A stretch of DNA of 64,000 bases from BTRG01 sp036986275 (GTDB lineage: Bacteria; Pseudomonadota; Gammaproteobacteria; Acidiferrobacterales; SZUA-150), in NCBI GenBank assembly GCA_036986275.1, contig BTRG01000003.1, positions 8,550 to 72,549 on the forward strand, given 5' to 3'. The translations under genes and the position numbers were made by a program. Below are positions 56,801 to 63,847 of the stretch, one piece after another. Position 1 is the first letter of the stretch, and each line of letters opens with the position of its first letter. The notes under the pieces were generated by a model. That model ran no database searches. It was not told the DNA's origin and worked only from the letters and a program-made list of their open reading frames with translations.

Positions 56801-57477
56801 AATACGGGAGAGAGATAGGCATCCACCACCGTGGTCTGGCCACGACTGACCATTTTCATCAGCGGGCTCACAACATGGGATAGTGAGATCTGCTCATAAC
56901 CTATGGCCCGCGCCAGCGCGCCTAACTCATTTTCATGCTTATGATATCGAAAACCATGCATCAGGCAAATGGCTACCGATCGATAGCCACGTTCAAAAGC
57001 TTGACGTAGCGCCTGCTCAGCGGCATCCCTTTGCATGGCCTGCAAGACCTCACCCTCGGCACTAACGCGTTCCTGAATCTCGATCACATGGGAATAGAGT
57101 GGTCCCGGTCGCTGGATATGGCGGGCAAAAATATCCGGACGATTCTGGTAGGCGATAGTCAGGGCATCGGCGAAACCTTGGGTCGTCACCCATACCGTAG
57201 GCTCCCCTTTTCGTTCCAGCAGAGCATTGGTGGCCACGGTTGTGCCCATTTTAATTTCGCCAATGTCGTCCACTGGCAGCGGGTCACCTGCATTGAGTGA
57301 CAATATATCCCGTATGCCTTGCACGGCGGCATCGGCATAGCGCTCGGGATATTCCGAAAGCAACTTACGCGCCCGCAGACGACCGTCCGGTTGTTGCGCG
57401 ATGATATCCGTGAAGGTCCCGCCCCGGTCTATCCAGAAGCGCCATGCCTTGCGGTGGATGTCTGCTCCGTCCGCCAT
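53842..57477 (-). CDS. 5-oxoprolinase, fused HyuA-HyuB type
   Basis: This ATP-dependent 5-oxoprolinase of about 1,211 residues opens 5-oxoproline to glutamate. The N-terminal half is the HyuA-like ATPase (RFWIDRGGTFTDIIAQQPDG, GFDMGGTSTDVSHF). The C-terminal half is HyuB-like (FSNLFMTIAGQMGITLEKTS, GTHLPDVTVITPVFD, NRRRLAPYGLRGGESG). Both domains are in one chain, as in eukaryotic OPLAH and several bacteria. ATG 57477 starts at the domain and lies 5 bp after the fetB stop, so the three genes form one unit. Confidence 0.93.
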   Translation of the reverse strand: MADGADIHRKAWRFWIDRGGTFTDIIAQQPDGRLRARKLLSEYPERYADAAVQGIRDILSLNAGDPLPVDDIGEIKMGTTVATNALLERKGEPTVWVTTQGFADALTIAYQNRPDIFARHIQRPGPLYSHVIEIQERVSAEGEVLQAMQRDAAEQALRQAFERGYRSVAICLMHGFRYHKHENELGALARAIGYEQISLSHVVSPLMKMVSRGQTTVVDAYLSPVLRRYVDQLSHAVGNVPLEFMQSNGGLVDATLFQGKDSILSGPAGGMVGAVAVCRQAGFQSLIGFDMGGTSTDVSHFNGEFERVFNTEIAGVHMRVPMLHIHTVAAGGGSILHFDGQRFRVGPDSAGADPGPACYRRRGPLTVTDCNVMLGKLVPEHFPRVFGSEGNESLDDEVVRRQFNEIAHELEKATGLQQNAEEIAWGFLQIAVDNMARAIKEITIQRGTDVSDYILCCFGAAGGQHACLVADALGIERVMVHPYAGVLSAYGMGLAQRRAIHEAAIEEILTASTMETLAGLTGKLQMEAGQVLTRQGVALDNIEFLPRVHLRYTGSDHSIVVAYGGVSVLRRRFEAQHRMEFGFIDMAKDLYVEALSVEAIEKCKPEVVSMESSTSGESGPAATRLFSIDGQSNNLESHEAPVHTWSTLSSAQRIEGPALVVDDHSTVVVEAGWQASLDAQRNLILRRPVPRRTTQWLSRAVDPVRLEMFSNLFMTIAGQMGITLEKTSQSVNIKERLDFSCALFDQHGHLVANAPHVPVHLGSMGETVMRLIELHGGQLASGDVYAHNAPYNGGTHLPDVTVITPVFDVEGQEILFYVAARGHHADIGGITPGSMPAMSTSVEEEGVLLDYFLLVSKGEFREAEIRQQLLSGPWPVRNIEQNIADLKAQIAANETGVHELGRAVAQFGVAIVRAYMGYVQDNAELAIRRVIGQLQDGEFCCEMDDGSCIKLVIRVDRAEESITIDFTGTSSQRPNNMNAPASVCKAAVLYVLRTLVQEDIPLNHGCLKPVTLIIPPGCMLNPEYPAAVVAGNVETSQCIVDTLYGALNVMAASQGTMNNVSFGNDAYQYYETLCGGTGAGPDHDGADTVQNHMTNSRLTDPEVLESRYPVIVETFHRRTGSGGRGMHHGGDGAVRRLYFRQPMKVSILSNRRRLAPYGLRGGESGLAGVNRVIRKGDKTETLDSCVQVNLDVGDRLEIQTPGGGGYGCEGK

Positions 57478-57481
57478 AGAC

Positions 57482-58282
57482 TCAGCGGCCTTTATACAAA
57501 CGTTCCAGTCGCAACCTGTCCCGGTCATCCAGCAGGCGTTTTGTGGTCATCCACACCGCCGCCAGGGTACCGAAACCGGTACCCGCGGTAATCATGAACA
57601 TGATGAGTATCTGGTATTGCACGGCCTGCATGGGTGGCGTGCCCGACAGGATCTGACCAGTCATCATTCCGGGCAGACTCACCAGCCCGGCGGCCGCCAT
57701 GGCATTAATGATGGGTATCATACCGGTGCGCATGGCCTCTTGCCTGAGCTCAGTAAGCGCCTGCACCCCACTCTGACCCAGCATCAGGCGGGCCTCGATC
57801 ACGGCACGTTGTTGCCACACGCCCTGTAACAACCTGTCCATACTCAGGGCAATGCCATTCATGGTGTTACCCAGCATCATCCCCAGCAAGGGGATGGAAT
57901 ACTGTGGTTCATACCAGGGATCAACTCCTATAATAACTGTTAGTGCAAGCAAGGTAATTGCGAAGGTGGAAACAAACATGGACAAGGTGCCCACTCCAAA
58001 CCCCCAGGGACCTTTGAGACGGCGATGTTGGCGCGCCATCACCTCACGGCCCGCGGCCAGCAACATAATGATCGCTATCAGCGCCACCCAGCCTAGATGG
58101 ACATTACTGAAAATGGCTTCCAGCACCAGACCAACCAGCAGTAACTGTATCGTGGTCCTGATGGCAGCCACGACCAACTGCCCGGCCATCCCCAATCGTA
58201 ACCGCAGGGACAACAAGGCCAGCAGTACCACCAGCACGGCGGCCATGGCCAGGCCTTGCGGAGTAAGATGAATCACTTCCAT
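57482..58282 (-). CDS. fetB: FetB-type iron/metal export permease
   Basis: This 266-residue UPF0014/FetB membrane protein has about seven helices. It carries the family segment VVAAIRTTIQLLLVGLVLEA near 35-54 and LLGMMLGNTMNGIALSMDRL. In E. coli FetAB exports iron and relieves oxidative stress. Its start overlaps the last base of fetA's stop codon, and the oxoprolinase begins 5 bp after its end. Confidence 0.92.
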   Translation of the reverse strand: MEVIHLTPQGLAMAAVLVVLLALLSLRLRLGMAGQLVVAAIRTTIQLLLVGLVLEAIFSNVHLGWVALIAIIMLLAAGREVMARQHRRLKGPWGFGVGTLSMFVSTFAITLLALTVIIGVDPWYEPQYSIPLLGMMLGNTMNGIALSMDRLLQGVWQQRAVIEARLMLGQSGVQALTELRQEAMRTGMIPIINAMAAAGLVSLPGMMTGQILSGTPPMQAVQYQILIMFMITAGTGFGTLAAVWMTTKRLLDDRDRLRLERLYKGR

Positions 58283-58887
58283 TACGATGTGTCTCCTACT
58301 TGCTCTTCCAGGACCCCGTCTGTCATGCGAAACCGTCGGTCGGCAACACGTAGTAACTGTGCCGAATCATGACCCACCCAGACCACGCTGTGCTGGGCAT
58401 CGTTTAAAAAATCATGAATCATTGCCTCGACACGCTTCGTGCTTTCCGGATCCAGGCTGGCGGTGGGTTCATCCAGCAGTAACACCCTGGGTTGCTGTTC
58501 CAGGCAGCGCAATAAGGCCAGGCGTTGGCGCTCGCCGGTAGACAGGCGCGCTACCGACCAGGTCAGCACTTCCTGATCAAAACCCAATGCCTTAAAGGAC
58601 CGCGGATCGGGTTTGCTGAAATGCTCACCGACGCTTTCATACCACCACTGACTCTCTGCCGGTAACAACATCACCTGGCGCCGCCAGGCTGGCGCCTCGA
58701 TCTCCGCACACGGATGTTCACCCAGATAGACCTCGCCTACATAAGGGTCGAGATCGGCAAGGGTGCGCAACAGTAAACTCTTGCCGGCACCCGATGGACC
58801 GGAGATCCCTACACATTCACCTGCCTTGATGGTCAAGGTGACGGGCTCCAGACCCTCGCGTTGCAGGCCTTCTATTCGTAAATCCAC
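58282..58887 (-). CDS. fetA: FetA-type ABC transporter ATPase
   Basis: This ABC ATPase of 201 residues has Walker A GPSGAGKSLLLRTLADLDP near 31-38, signature LSTGERQRLALLRC and Walker B VLLLDEPTASLDPES. It is the energy subunit for FetB. The upstream 157 bp separate it from the HIT gene and probably carry the promoter for the three-gene unit. Confidence 0.93.
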   Translation of the reverse strand: MDLRIEGLQREGLEPVTLTIKAGECVGISGPSGAGKSLLLRTLADLDPYVGEVYLGEHPCAEIEAPAWRRQVMLLPAESQWWYESVGEHFSKPDPRSFKALGFDQEVLTWSVARLSTGERQRLALLRCLEQQPRVLLLDEPTASLDPESTKRVEAMIHDFLNDAQHSVVWVGHDSAQLLRVADRRFRMTDGVLEEQVGDTS

Positions 58888-59044
58888 AACCCATCCTTCC
58901 AGTAATTTACCTTCTGCTTACAGGTAATATGCCAGCGTAACATCCCCGACCGGGCTGTGTTACAGTTATAGCTGTCAGTTGTTGCACGATCCTTTTTCTC
59001 ACTATCTACCAACGAGTTAAACATCATGGGGGAGATAAAACACT

Positions 59045-59389
59045 ATGACTGACTGCCTGTTTTGTAAAATGATCGCCGGCGATATCCCTCCGGACATCGT
59101 CTATGAAAACGATGAGGTATTGGCCTTTCGCGATATCAACCCACAGGCCCCTACGCATGTCCTGGTCGTTCCCAAGACGCACATTGCCACCATTAATGAT
59201 CTTGGTGAGGAACACAAGGACCTGGTGGGTACACTTTTTCTGGCGGCCAAGACCGTGGCTGAAAAAGAAGGCATTGCCAAAGACGGCTATCGCACGGTAA
59301 TGAACTGCAATGCCCTGTCGGGACAAACCGTGTTTCATATTCACTTGCACGTACTGGGCGGCCGCCGTATGAGCTGGCCTCCGGGATGA
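59045..59389 (+). CDS. hinT: HIT-family nucleotide hydrolase (HinT-like)
   Basis: This purine nucleoside phosphoramidase-type HIT protein has 114 residues. It starts DCLFCKMIAGDIPPDIVYEN and ends with the catalytic triad HIHLHVLGGR near 98-107. GGGGGAGAT precedes the ATG by several bases. It converges on the small membrane protein gene. Confidence 0.95.
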   Translation: MTDCLFCKMIAGDIPPDIVYENDEVLAFRDINPQAPTHVLVVPKTHIATINDLGEEHKDLVGTLFLAAKTVAEKEGIAKDGYRTVMNCNALSGQTVFHIHLHVLGGRRMSWPPG

Positions 59390-59392
59390 GTC

Positions 59393-59902
59393 TCAGCGCT
59401 TATGGCGTCTGTCCGCGTGGCGCTTTCTCCTGTCTCCACCCCAGTTATCAAATATCCCCTCCAGCTTGCGATAACTGAACACCACAAGCATGGCCAACAC
59501 CAGCGCCAGGACAGAGGCCTTCAGACCCGCTGACAGAGTATTCCAGTATTGCACATAGGCCGTGACCAGCAAGACCAAAGCGCCCGCCACCAAACCGGAG
59601 GCGGCCGTGTTCTGGCGTATGATGCCACCCACTAACATCGCCAGGAATGCCAACGGCACGGTAATAATAAAATATTGCCTGGACCAGGCCTTCCTGGCCT
59701 CAAGGTAGGCACGATTGCGTTGCGCGCGTTCAGCGGCCAGGGCTCGGCGTCCCGCCCTGTCGGCCTCGCCATAACGCACGGAGTAATTGGCAATCTGGTA
59801 GGCCTCCCATACCGGTTCGGGGCTCAGGGCACGGGCCATGAAATACATCATGCCGGCAAAACTCAGGGCTATCCCCAATGCAATCACAAACGAACGTCCC
59901 AT
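59393..59902 (-). CDS. Small inner-membrane protein of unknown function
   Basis: This 169-residue protein has a first helix at about 5-26, a charged Ala/Arg-rich loop (YGEADRAGRRALAAERAQRN) and then three more hydrophobic stretches up to about 145. It ends in a basic tail (GGDRRKRHADRRHKR). No known family is apparent. It stands next to the decayed region that begins at 59903. Confidence 0.7.
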   Translation of the reverse strand: MGRSFVIALGIALSFAGMMYFMARALSPEPVWEAYQIANYSVRYGEADRAGRRALAAERAQRNRAYLEARKAWSRQYFIITVPLAFLAMLVGGIIRQNTAASGLVAGALVLLVTAYVQYWNTLSAGLKASVLALVLAMLVVFSYRKLEGIFDNWGGDRRKRHADRRHKR

Positions 59903-60034
59903 TTAATAGTTAGTCCTTTTCCGGAAACCGGGCAAGGATATCCTCACTACAATCGAAGCAATTACTTCGTGCCTGGCTGCAGTCGCCGTGCCCATAAAGC
60001 CTTCTTTACGCAATAAGTCATTCATAGGGAATCT

Positions 60035-60148
60035 TTAATCCTTCTCGCGCAGCCGGAACAGGCGATAGATACCGGTTTCCAGATCCGCGAAATCAAACTG
60101 AAAAATTTCTCGGAGTAATTCCTGAAAACGGCTTACATGATCGTTCAT
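60035..60148 (-). pseudogene. N-terminal stub of a site-specific DNA methyltransferase
   Basis: A 37-residue frame (MNDHVSRFQELLREIFQFDF, then ADLETGIYRLFRLREKD) ends in TAA. The FQFDFADLETGIYRL segment is the usual N-terminal start of large adenine-specific DNA methyltransferases of the type III-like group (FDFADLDFGIYRIMN). GAGGGAAT precedes the ATG. The rest of the gene is missing, so this is a stub 30 bp downstream of hipA. It is below the length that most gene finders keep. Confidence 0.65.
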
Positions 60149-60178
60149 TATATTCCCTCTGTCACCTTTCTCACTCTT

Positions 60179-61513
60179 TCATTTACGGGTGTCAATCATT
60201 CCCGCCCGCTTGTTCACGCCAGCAAGGATCGGGCCGGACGTTGATTCCGGCATATCGACATCGGCAGCCAAAGCGGCTACCTCTGCTATTGCATCATCCA
60301 TCCGCGTGGTTAGGTCCGAAAAGATACTATCCATGTCCTGCTCGCGCAGCCCGGCTTTCTGTCCCGTTTGATAGAAATGCCGGAGCTGAATTTGCTGGAG
60401 TCGATAATATCCTTTGTCCCCTATGCCCATCGCTAGTTTGATCTTCTGAAACGGGAATTCGGGATAGGGGGCCGCGGACATGACGTCATAGAGTGGCGTT
60501 AACTTGTAACCACCCGGCGAGAGAAATATCGAGAAGTTCTTGGCATGGCCATCGATGGCCGCCAGCAGCCAGTACACAATCTGCGCTTTCATAAAGGCCA
60601 GACGGTCTTCATAAGGGGCGATCGCGCCGTTCAGGAATTCCAGAACATCGACGATGCCCGGTCCCCCATCGCTTTGATACTTCCGGGCGGGCGGAACACC
60701 CAAGGCCTGACAGATATCTTCCTGCGGCAGCCGATAGAGTACGCCCTCCCGCCAAGCCCGGTCGAAGCGTTCCACGACGATCACAGGCTTGCCATCAAAA
60801 CTCAGCACTTCAGCATTTGTCGATTCAAGACCCAAAGCGCGGCACAGTACAAGACAGAGCCACTCATTCCAGGGTGCAGCAGAAAAATCGGCGCCGGATT
60901 GGGCCTTGTTCCCGGCTGGCTTCATAGCGGGCTTGAAAATATGGGAGGTTGGTGTCGGCCCGTGCGGAAGCTGCCATCCCCCTGATCCAGATTGGTCGTC
61001 GACCCAGAGAAAGGCGGTCTTTTCCTGTACCCCGGCGATAGAGAGTCGGAAGTCATCATCATCGGTATGGACACCGAGGGGTGTGGTTCCAAGGGAAGCG
61101 ATCCGGGCGGCAATCTCATCATCGGTAACCGGCCTGTATCCCATTTTTGTAGGATTGCCGGGGTCAAGTCCCTCGGGAACAAAACGCAGCGCGCCCACGC
61201 AATCCCGCCCGATAACGGCCAGTAGGTCAAAGATACCGGCACTATCGGCCTGCTCTCGCGCTGCAATTTTTTCTCTTACGGTGCGATCATCAGGCAATAA
61301 CCCATCGAAATAGCTGGTCGCAGCCTCCCCTGACCAGAGTCGATCGGACAATGGCATGGATAACGAAATAGGGAAGGCCCGATCAGACGACAGCCAATCG
61401 GGATCATAACGAAACGATGTGGCGCCGCTTGGCGCGCGGGAATACCGGCCGACTTTGCTTGAGCCGACATACACATCCAGCGCCCGTCCTTGTCGTTTAC
61501 GCCCCACTATCAA
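60179..61513 (-). CDS. hipA: HipA family toxin kinase
   Basis: HipA is a serine/threonine kinase that targets glutamyl-tRNA synthetase in E. coli and promotes persistence. The 444-residue protein has an N-terminal subdomain (LDVYVGSSKVGRYSR), GVQEKTAFLW, and a catalytic region with YWLLAAIDGHAKNFSIFL. The start is TTG 61513 overlapping the hipB stop by 4 bp (or GTG 61507). It is in one operon with hipB. Confidence 0.93.
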   Translation of the reverse strand: MIVGRKRQGRALDVYVGSSKVGRYSRAPSGATSFRYDPDWLSSDRAFPISLSMPLSDRLWSGEAATSYFDGLLPDDRTVREKIAAREQADSAGIFDLLAVIGRDCVGALRFVPEGLDPGNPTKMGYRPVTDDEIAARIASLGTTPLGVHTDDDDFRLSIAGVQEKTAFLWVDDQSGSGGWQLPHGPTPTSHIFKPAMKPAGNKAQSGADFSAAPWNEWLCLVLCRALGLESTNAEVLSFDGKPVIVVERFDRAWREGVLYRLPQEDICQALGVPPARKYQSDGGPGIVDVLEFLNGAIAPYEDRLAFMKAQIVYWLLAAIDGHAKNFSIFLSPGGYKLTPLYDVMSAAPYPEFPFQKIKLAMGIGDKGYYRLQQIQLRHFYQTGQKAGLREQDMDSIFSDLTTRMDDAIAEVAALAADVDMPESTSGPILAGVNKRAGMIDTRK

Positions 61514-61755
61514 TACTCCGTTGGATCGAACCCGGCTTTCCGGCGCGGTATGATGGACAGGTCCAGATCCAGCGCGGCCAGCACCCTGATAACGGTGTCG
61601 AGCTTCGCCGTTGTCGCACCGTTCTCAAGATCTGAGACCAGGGCCTGACGGACGGACGCTTTCTGGGCGACGTCAACCTGCCGCAAATCCTTGGTCTTGC
61701 GTGCCAGGCGTATTGCCTCACCGAGATCTCTGTTGTTGCGTATGATCTTTCCCAT
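61510..61755 (-). CDS. hipB: HipB antitoxin, helix-turn-helix repressor
   Basis: HipB neutralises HipA and represses the operon. The 81-residue protein has a Cro/C1-type helix-turn-helix (RLARKTKDLRQVDVAQKASV then RQALVSDLENG) and a short tail. ATG 61755 lies seven bases after AAGG; the GTG at 61758 is also possible. It is the promoter-proximal gene of hipBA and is divergent from the second Fic gene. Confidence 0.92.
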   Translation of the reverse strand: MGKIIRNNRDLGEAIRLARKTKDLRQVDVAQKASVRQALVSDLENGATTAKLDTVIRVLAALDLDLSIIPRRKAGFDPTEY

Positions 61756-61768
61756 CACATAGCCTTTT

Positions 61769-61786
61769 TATACGACCTACCGTATA
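61769..61786 (-). promoter_or_regulatory. Candidate HipB operator
   Basis: The inverted repeat TATACG-N6-CGTATA sits 14 bp upstream of the hipB start, in AT-rich DNA with further TATATAC motifs at 61792-61800 and 61826-61835. HipB operators in other bacteria are palindromic and overlap the hipBA promoter, so this is a good candidate, unproven. Confidence 0.55.
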
Positions 61787-61929
61787 ACGCATATATATAC
61801 GCTATGCCGGATAATGTCAATATATACGATATAATGCAGAGCTGAATCCCGCAAAAGTCCCGCACGATAAGGTGCTGCCGACAGGCACACATCAGAAGAT
61901 TCAGATTCACCCCCCCCCTACAGGACAAA

Positions 61930-61998
61930 ACGGCCTTACAAACGGCCTTCATACAGGGCCTAACAAGGCTTTGACAACACGTAATATGCTGATATTAT
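61930..61998 (+). promoter_or_regulatory. Promoter of the second Fic gene with upstream 12-bp repeats
   Basis: TTGACA (61971-61976) and TATTAT (61993-61998), 16 bp apart, form a strong promoter. The ATG at 62005 is only 7 bp beyond the -10 box, so the message may be leaderless or the true start may be the ATG at 62074 or 62077. Upstream, ACGGCCTT repeats at 61930 and 61942 (12 bp apart), with a third GGCCT 13 bp on, echo the periodic repeats upstream of the first Fic gene. Confidence 0.6.
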
Positions 61999-62004
61999 TG
62001 ACCT

Positions 62005-63237
62005 ATGATTGATTATAAAGCGGACACAGAAGCGGACATTCAAGAGGTCGTTGACAGAGGCGAACAGCCATCGATGATGGAGCCGCTGCTGATCTCGGAA
62101 AGTTCGAAACACCGTGGAGCCCTTGCCGATCTCGCGGTCGAGCTGGCAGCGCATTCGGCGGGATTTCGCCGCAGCCTGCCGGAGGGGGTCCTCACGGCCC
62201 TGGCCGATCTGGTCCGGGCGATGAACTGCTACTACAGCAACCTGATTGAAGGCCATGACACCCACCCGATCGATATCGAGCGGGCGCTTAAGAACGACTA
62301 CAGCGAAAATACGGAAAAGCGCAATCTGCAGCTCGAAGCCAGGGCGCATATTGCCGTCCAACAATGGATTGATGAAGGCGGCTTACATGGCCAGGCTACT
62401 TCCTCCGAAGGGAGTTGTGAAATTCACCGGCGCTTTAGTGAGCTATTGCCGGACGATCTGATGTGGGTTGAAGACCCTGACACGGGTGAGCGCATACGGC
62501 TCATTCCCGGCGAGCTACGTAAACGTGATGTCAAGGTCGGCCAGCATATACCGATCAGCCCCGGCGCACTGCCGCGTTTTCTTGAACAATTCGAAAATGT
62601 TTACAGCGGGCTTGGCAAGGCTGAAGCGATTATTGCAGCGGCGGCGGCTCATCACAGGCTGCTGTGGATTCACCCGTTCCTCGATGGCAACGGGCGTGTG
62701 GCGCGATTGATGTCTTACGCCATGTTACTGGAAGCACTGGATACCGGTGGTGTCTGGTCGATTGCACGTGGTCTGGCGCGTAATGTGCGTTCCTATAAGA
62801 GCCACCTGGCAGAATGCGATTTGCCGAGACGTAATGATCTCGACGGTCGGGGGAATCTGAGCGAGGAAGGTCTCGCGTCATTTACGCGTTTCTTTCTAGG
62901 AACCTGTCTCGATCAAGTCAAATTTATGGAAGATTTAGTGCAGCCAGACAGGCTGCGCAACCGTATCCTGCTCTGGGTGGAAGAAGAAGTGCGCGCCGGT
63001 GCACTTCCATCCAGGGCCGGAAGCATCCTTGAAGCGATCCTGTATAGGGGCGAACTGCCACGGGGAGATGTTGCTGACATTCTGGGTATAGGCGATCGAC
63101 ATGCACGGCGCGTTGTTGCAGCCTTGAGTGAGCGTGGAGCTGTCGTTTCGGATAACACGCGCGCGCCGTTGCGCCTTGCCTTTCCGGCCAAACTGGCATC
63201 ACGCTGGATGCCAGGGTTGTTTCCGGAGAAAACATAA
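62005..63237 (+). CDS. Fic family protein, second paralogue
   Basis: This 410-residue paralogue of the Fic gene at 26568-27776 has the catalytic motif HPFLDGNGR at 223-231. The inhibitory SNLIEG helix motif is at about 78-83. A C-terminal winged-helix-like region includes DVADILGIGDRHARRVVAAL. The proteins share YYSNLIEGH, IERA and EKRNLQ/AKRNLQ-type segments. An in-frame ATGATG at 62074 would remove 23 residues and match the start of the paralogue better. It is divergent from hipBA. Confidence 0.92.
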   Translation: MIDYKADTEADIQEVVDRGEQPSMMEPLLISESSKHRGALADLAVELAAHSAGFRRSLPEGVLTALADLVRAMNCYYSNLIEGHDTHPIDIERALKNDYSENTEKRNLQLEARAHIAVQQWIDEGGLHGQATSSEGSCEIHRRFSELLPDDLMWVEDPDTGERIRLIPGELRKRDVKVGQHIPISPGALPRFLEQFENVYSGLGKAEAIIAAAAAHHRLLWIHPFLDGNGRVARLMSYAMLLEALDTGGVWSIARGLARNVRSYKSHLAECDLPRRNDLDGRGNLSEEGLASFTRFFLGTCLDQVKFMEDLVQPDRLRNRILLWVEEEVRAGALPSRAGSILEAILYRGELPRGDVADILGIGDRHARRVVAALSERGAVVSDNTRAPLRLAFPAKLASRWMPGLFPEKT

Positions 63238-63316
63238 CTCGGCCTTTACATCGATCGCGTCAACATAATCCTCATAATCACTGATTGCCATCACTTTACG
63301 TGTATTGTCCTCAAAA

Positions 63317-63847
63317 CTATATATCTTCCTGCCAATAAAGATACTTCTGAAATCCGATAAACACATCCCTTATCGAGGCAATACTGCCCAACTCTTCTGC
63401 CGCATCACTAACACCATGGTACTTTAACGCTAACAAGCTAGGCAGCTTCTCCTGCCCAAGCTCCTTTACTCCTTCCCTGACATACTGCGACAAAACAAAG
63501 TCAAGGAATTGTTGCTGCTTGTAATCGTAGCGACTAAAAATAGCTGCCTTGTGTGTAGTCACGCGTTCTTCCCTGGTCATTGTTGCGCTGGCAAACGCGA
63601 TGTATGCGAGTACATCATAGAGATCACTATTCTCGGCTTCAATCATGCGGCTAACTTCGGACAACTGCTCAAGGCCATACCCCCTCTCTTCCAGCCCATC
63701 TAACAATGCTTTGCGGGTATCGGGTATGCTCCATAGAGCACGCAATTCATCCTCATCCTTGAACAACTCTGGCAACTCTCCATACAGCCCTTCAATAAAC
63801 TGGGCGGCTGATATTGGCTTACCATCGGGACTCCAGAAGGTGGTCAA
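63317..63847 (-). pseudogene. hsdR: C-terminal remnant of type I restriction subunit HsdR
   Basis: The 176-residue frame matches only the C-terminal domain of EcoEI-type HsdR: FWSPDGKPISAAQFIEGLYG, then RALWSIPDTRKALLDGL, DLYDVLAYIAF and the end RDVFIGFQKYLYW. The nuclease and helicase parts are missing upstream, where an IS3-family transposase begins. The apparent start (TTG at 63847) lies in the IS end, so this is a truncated relic. No hsdM or hsdS is visible. Confidence 0.8.
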
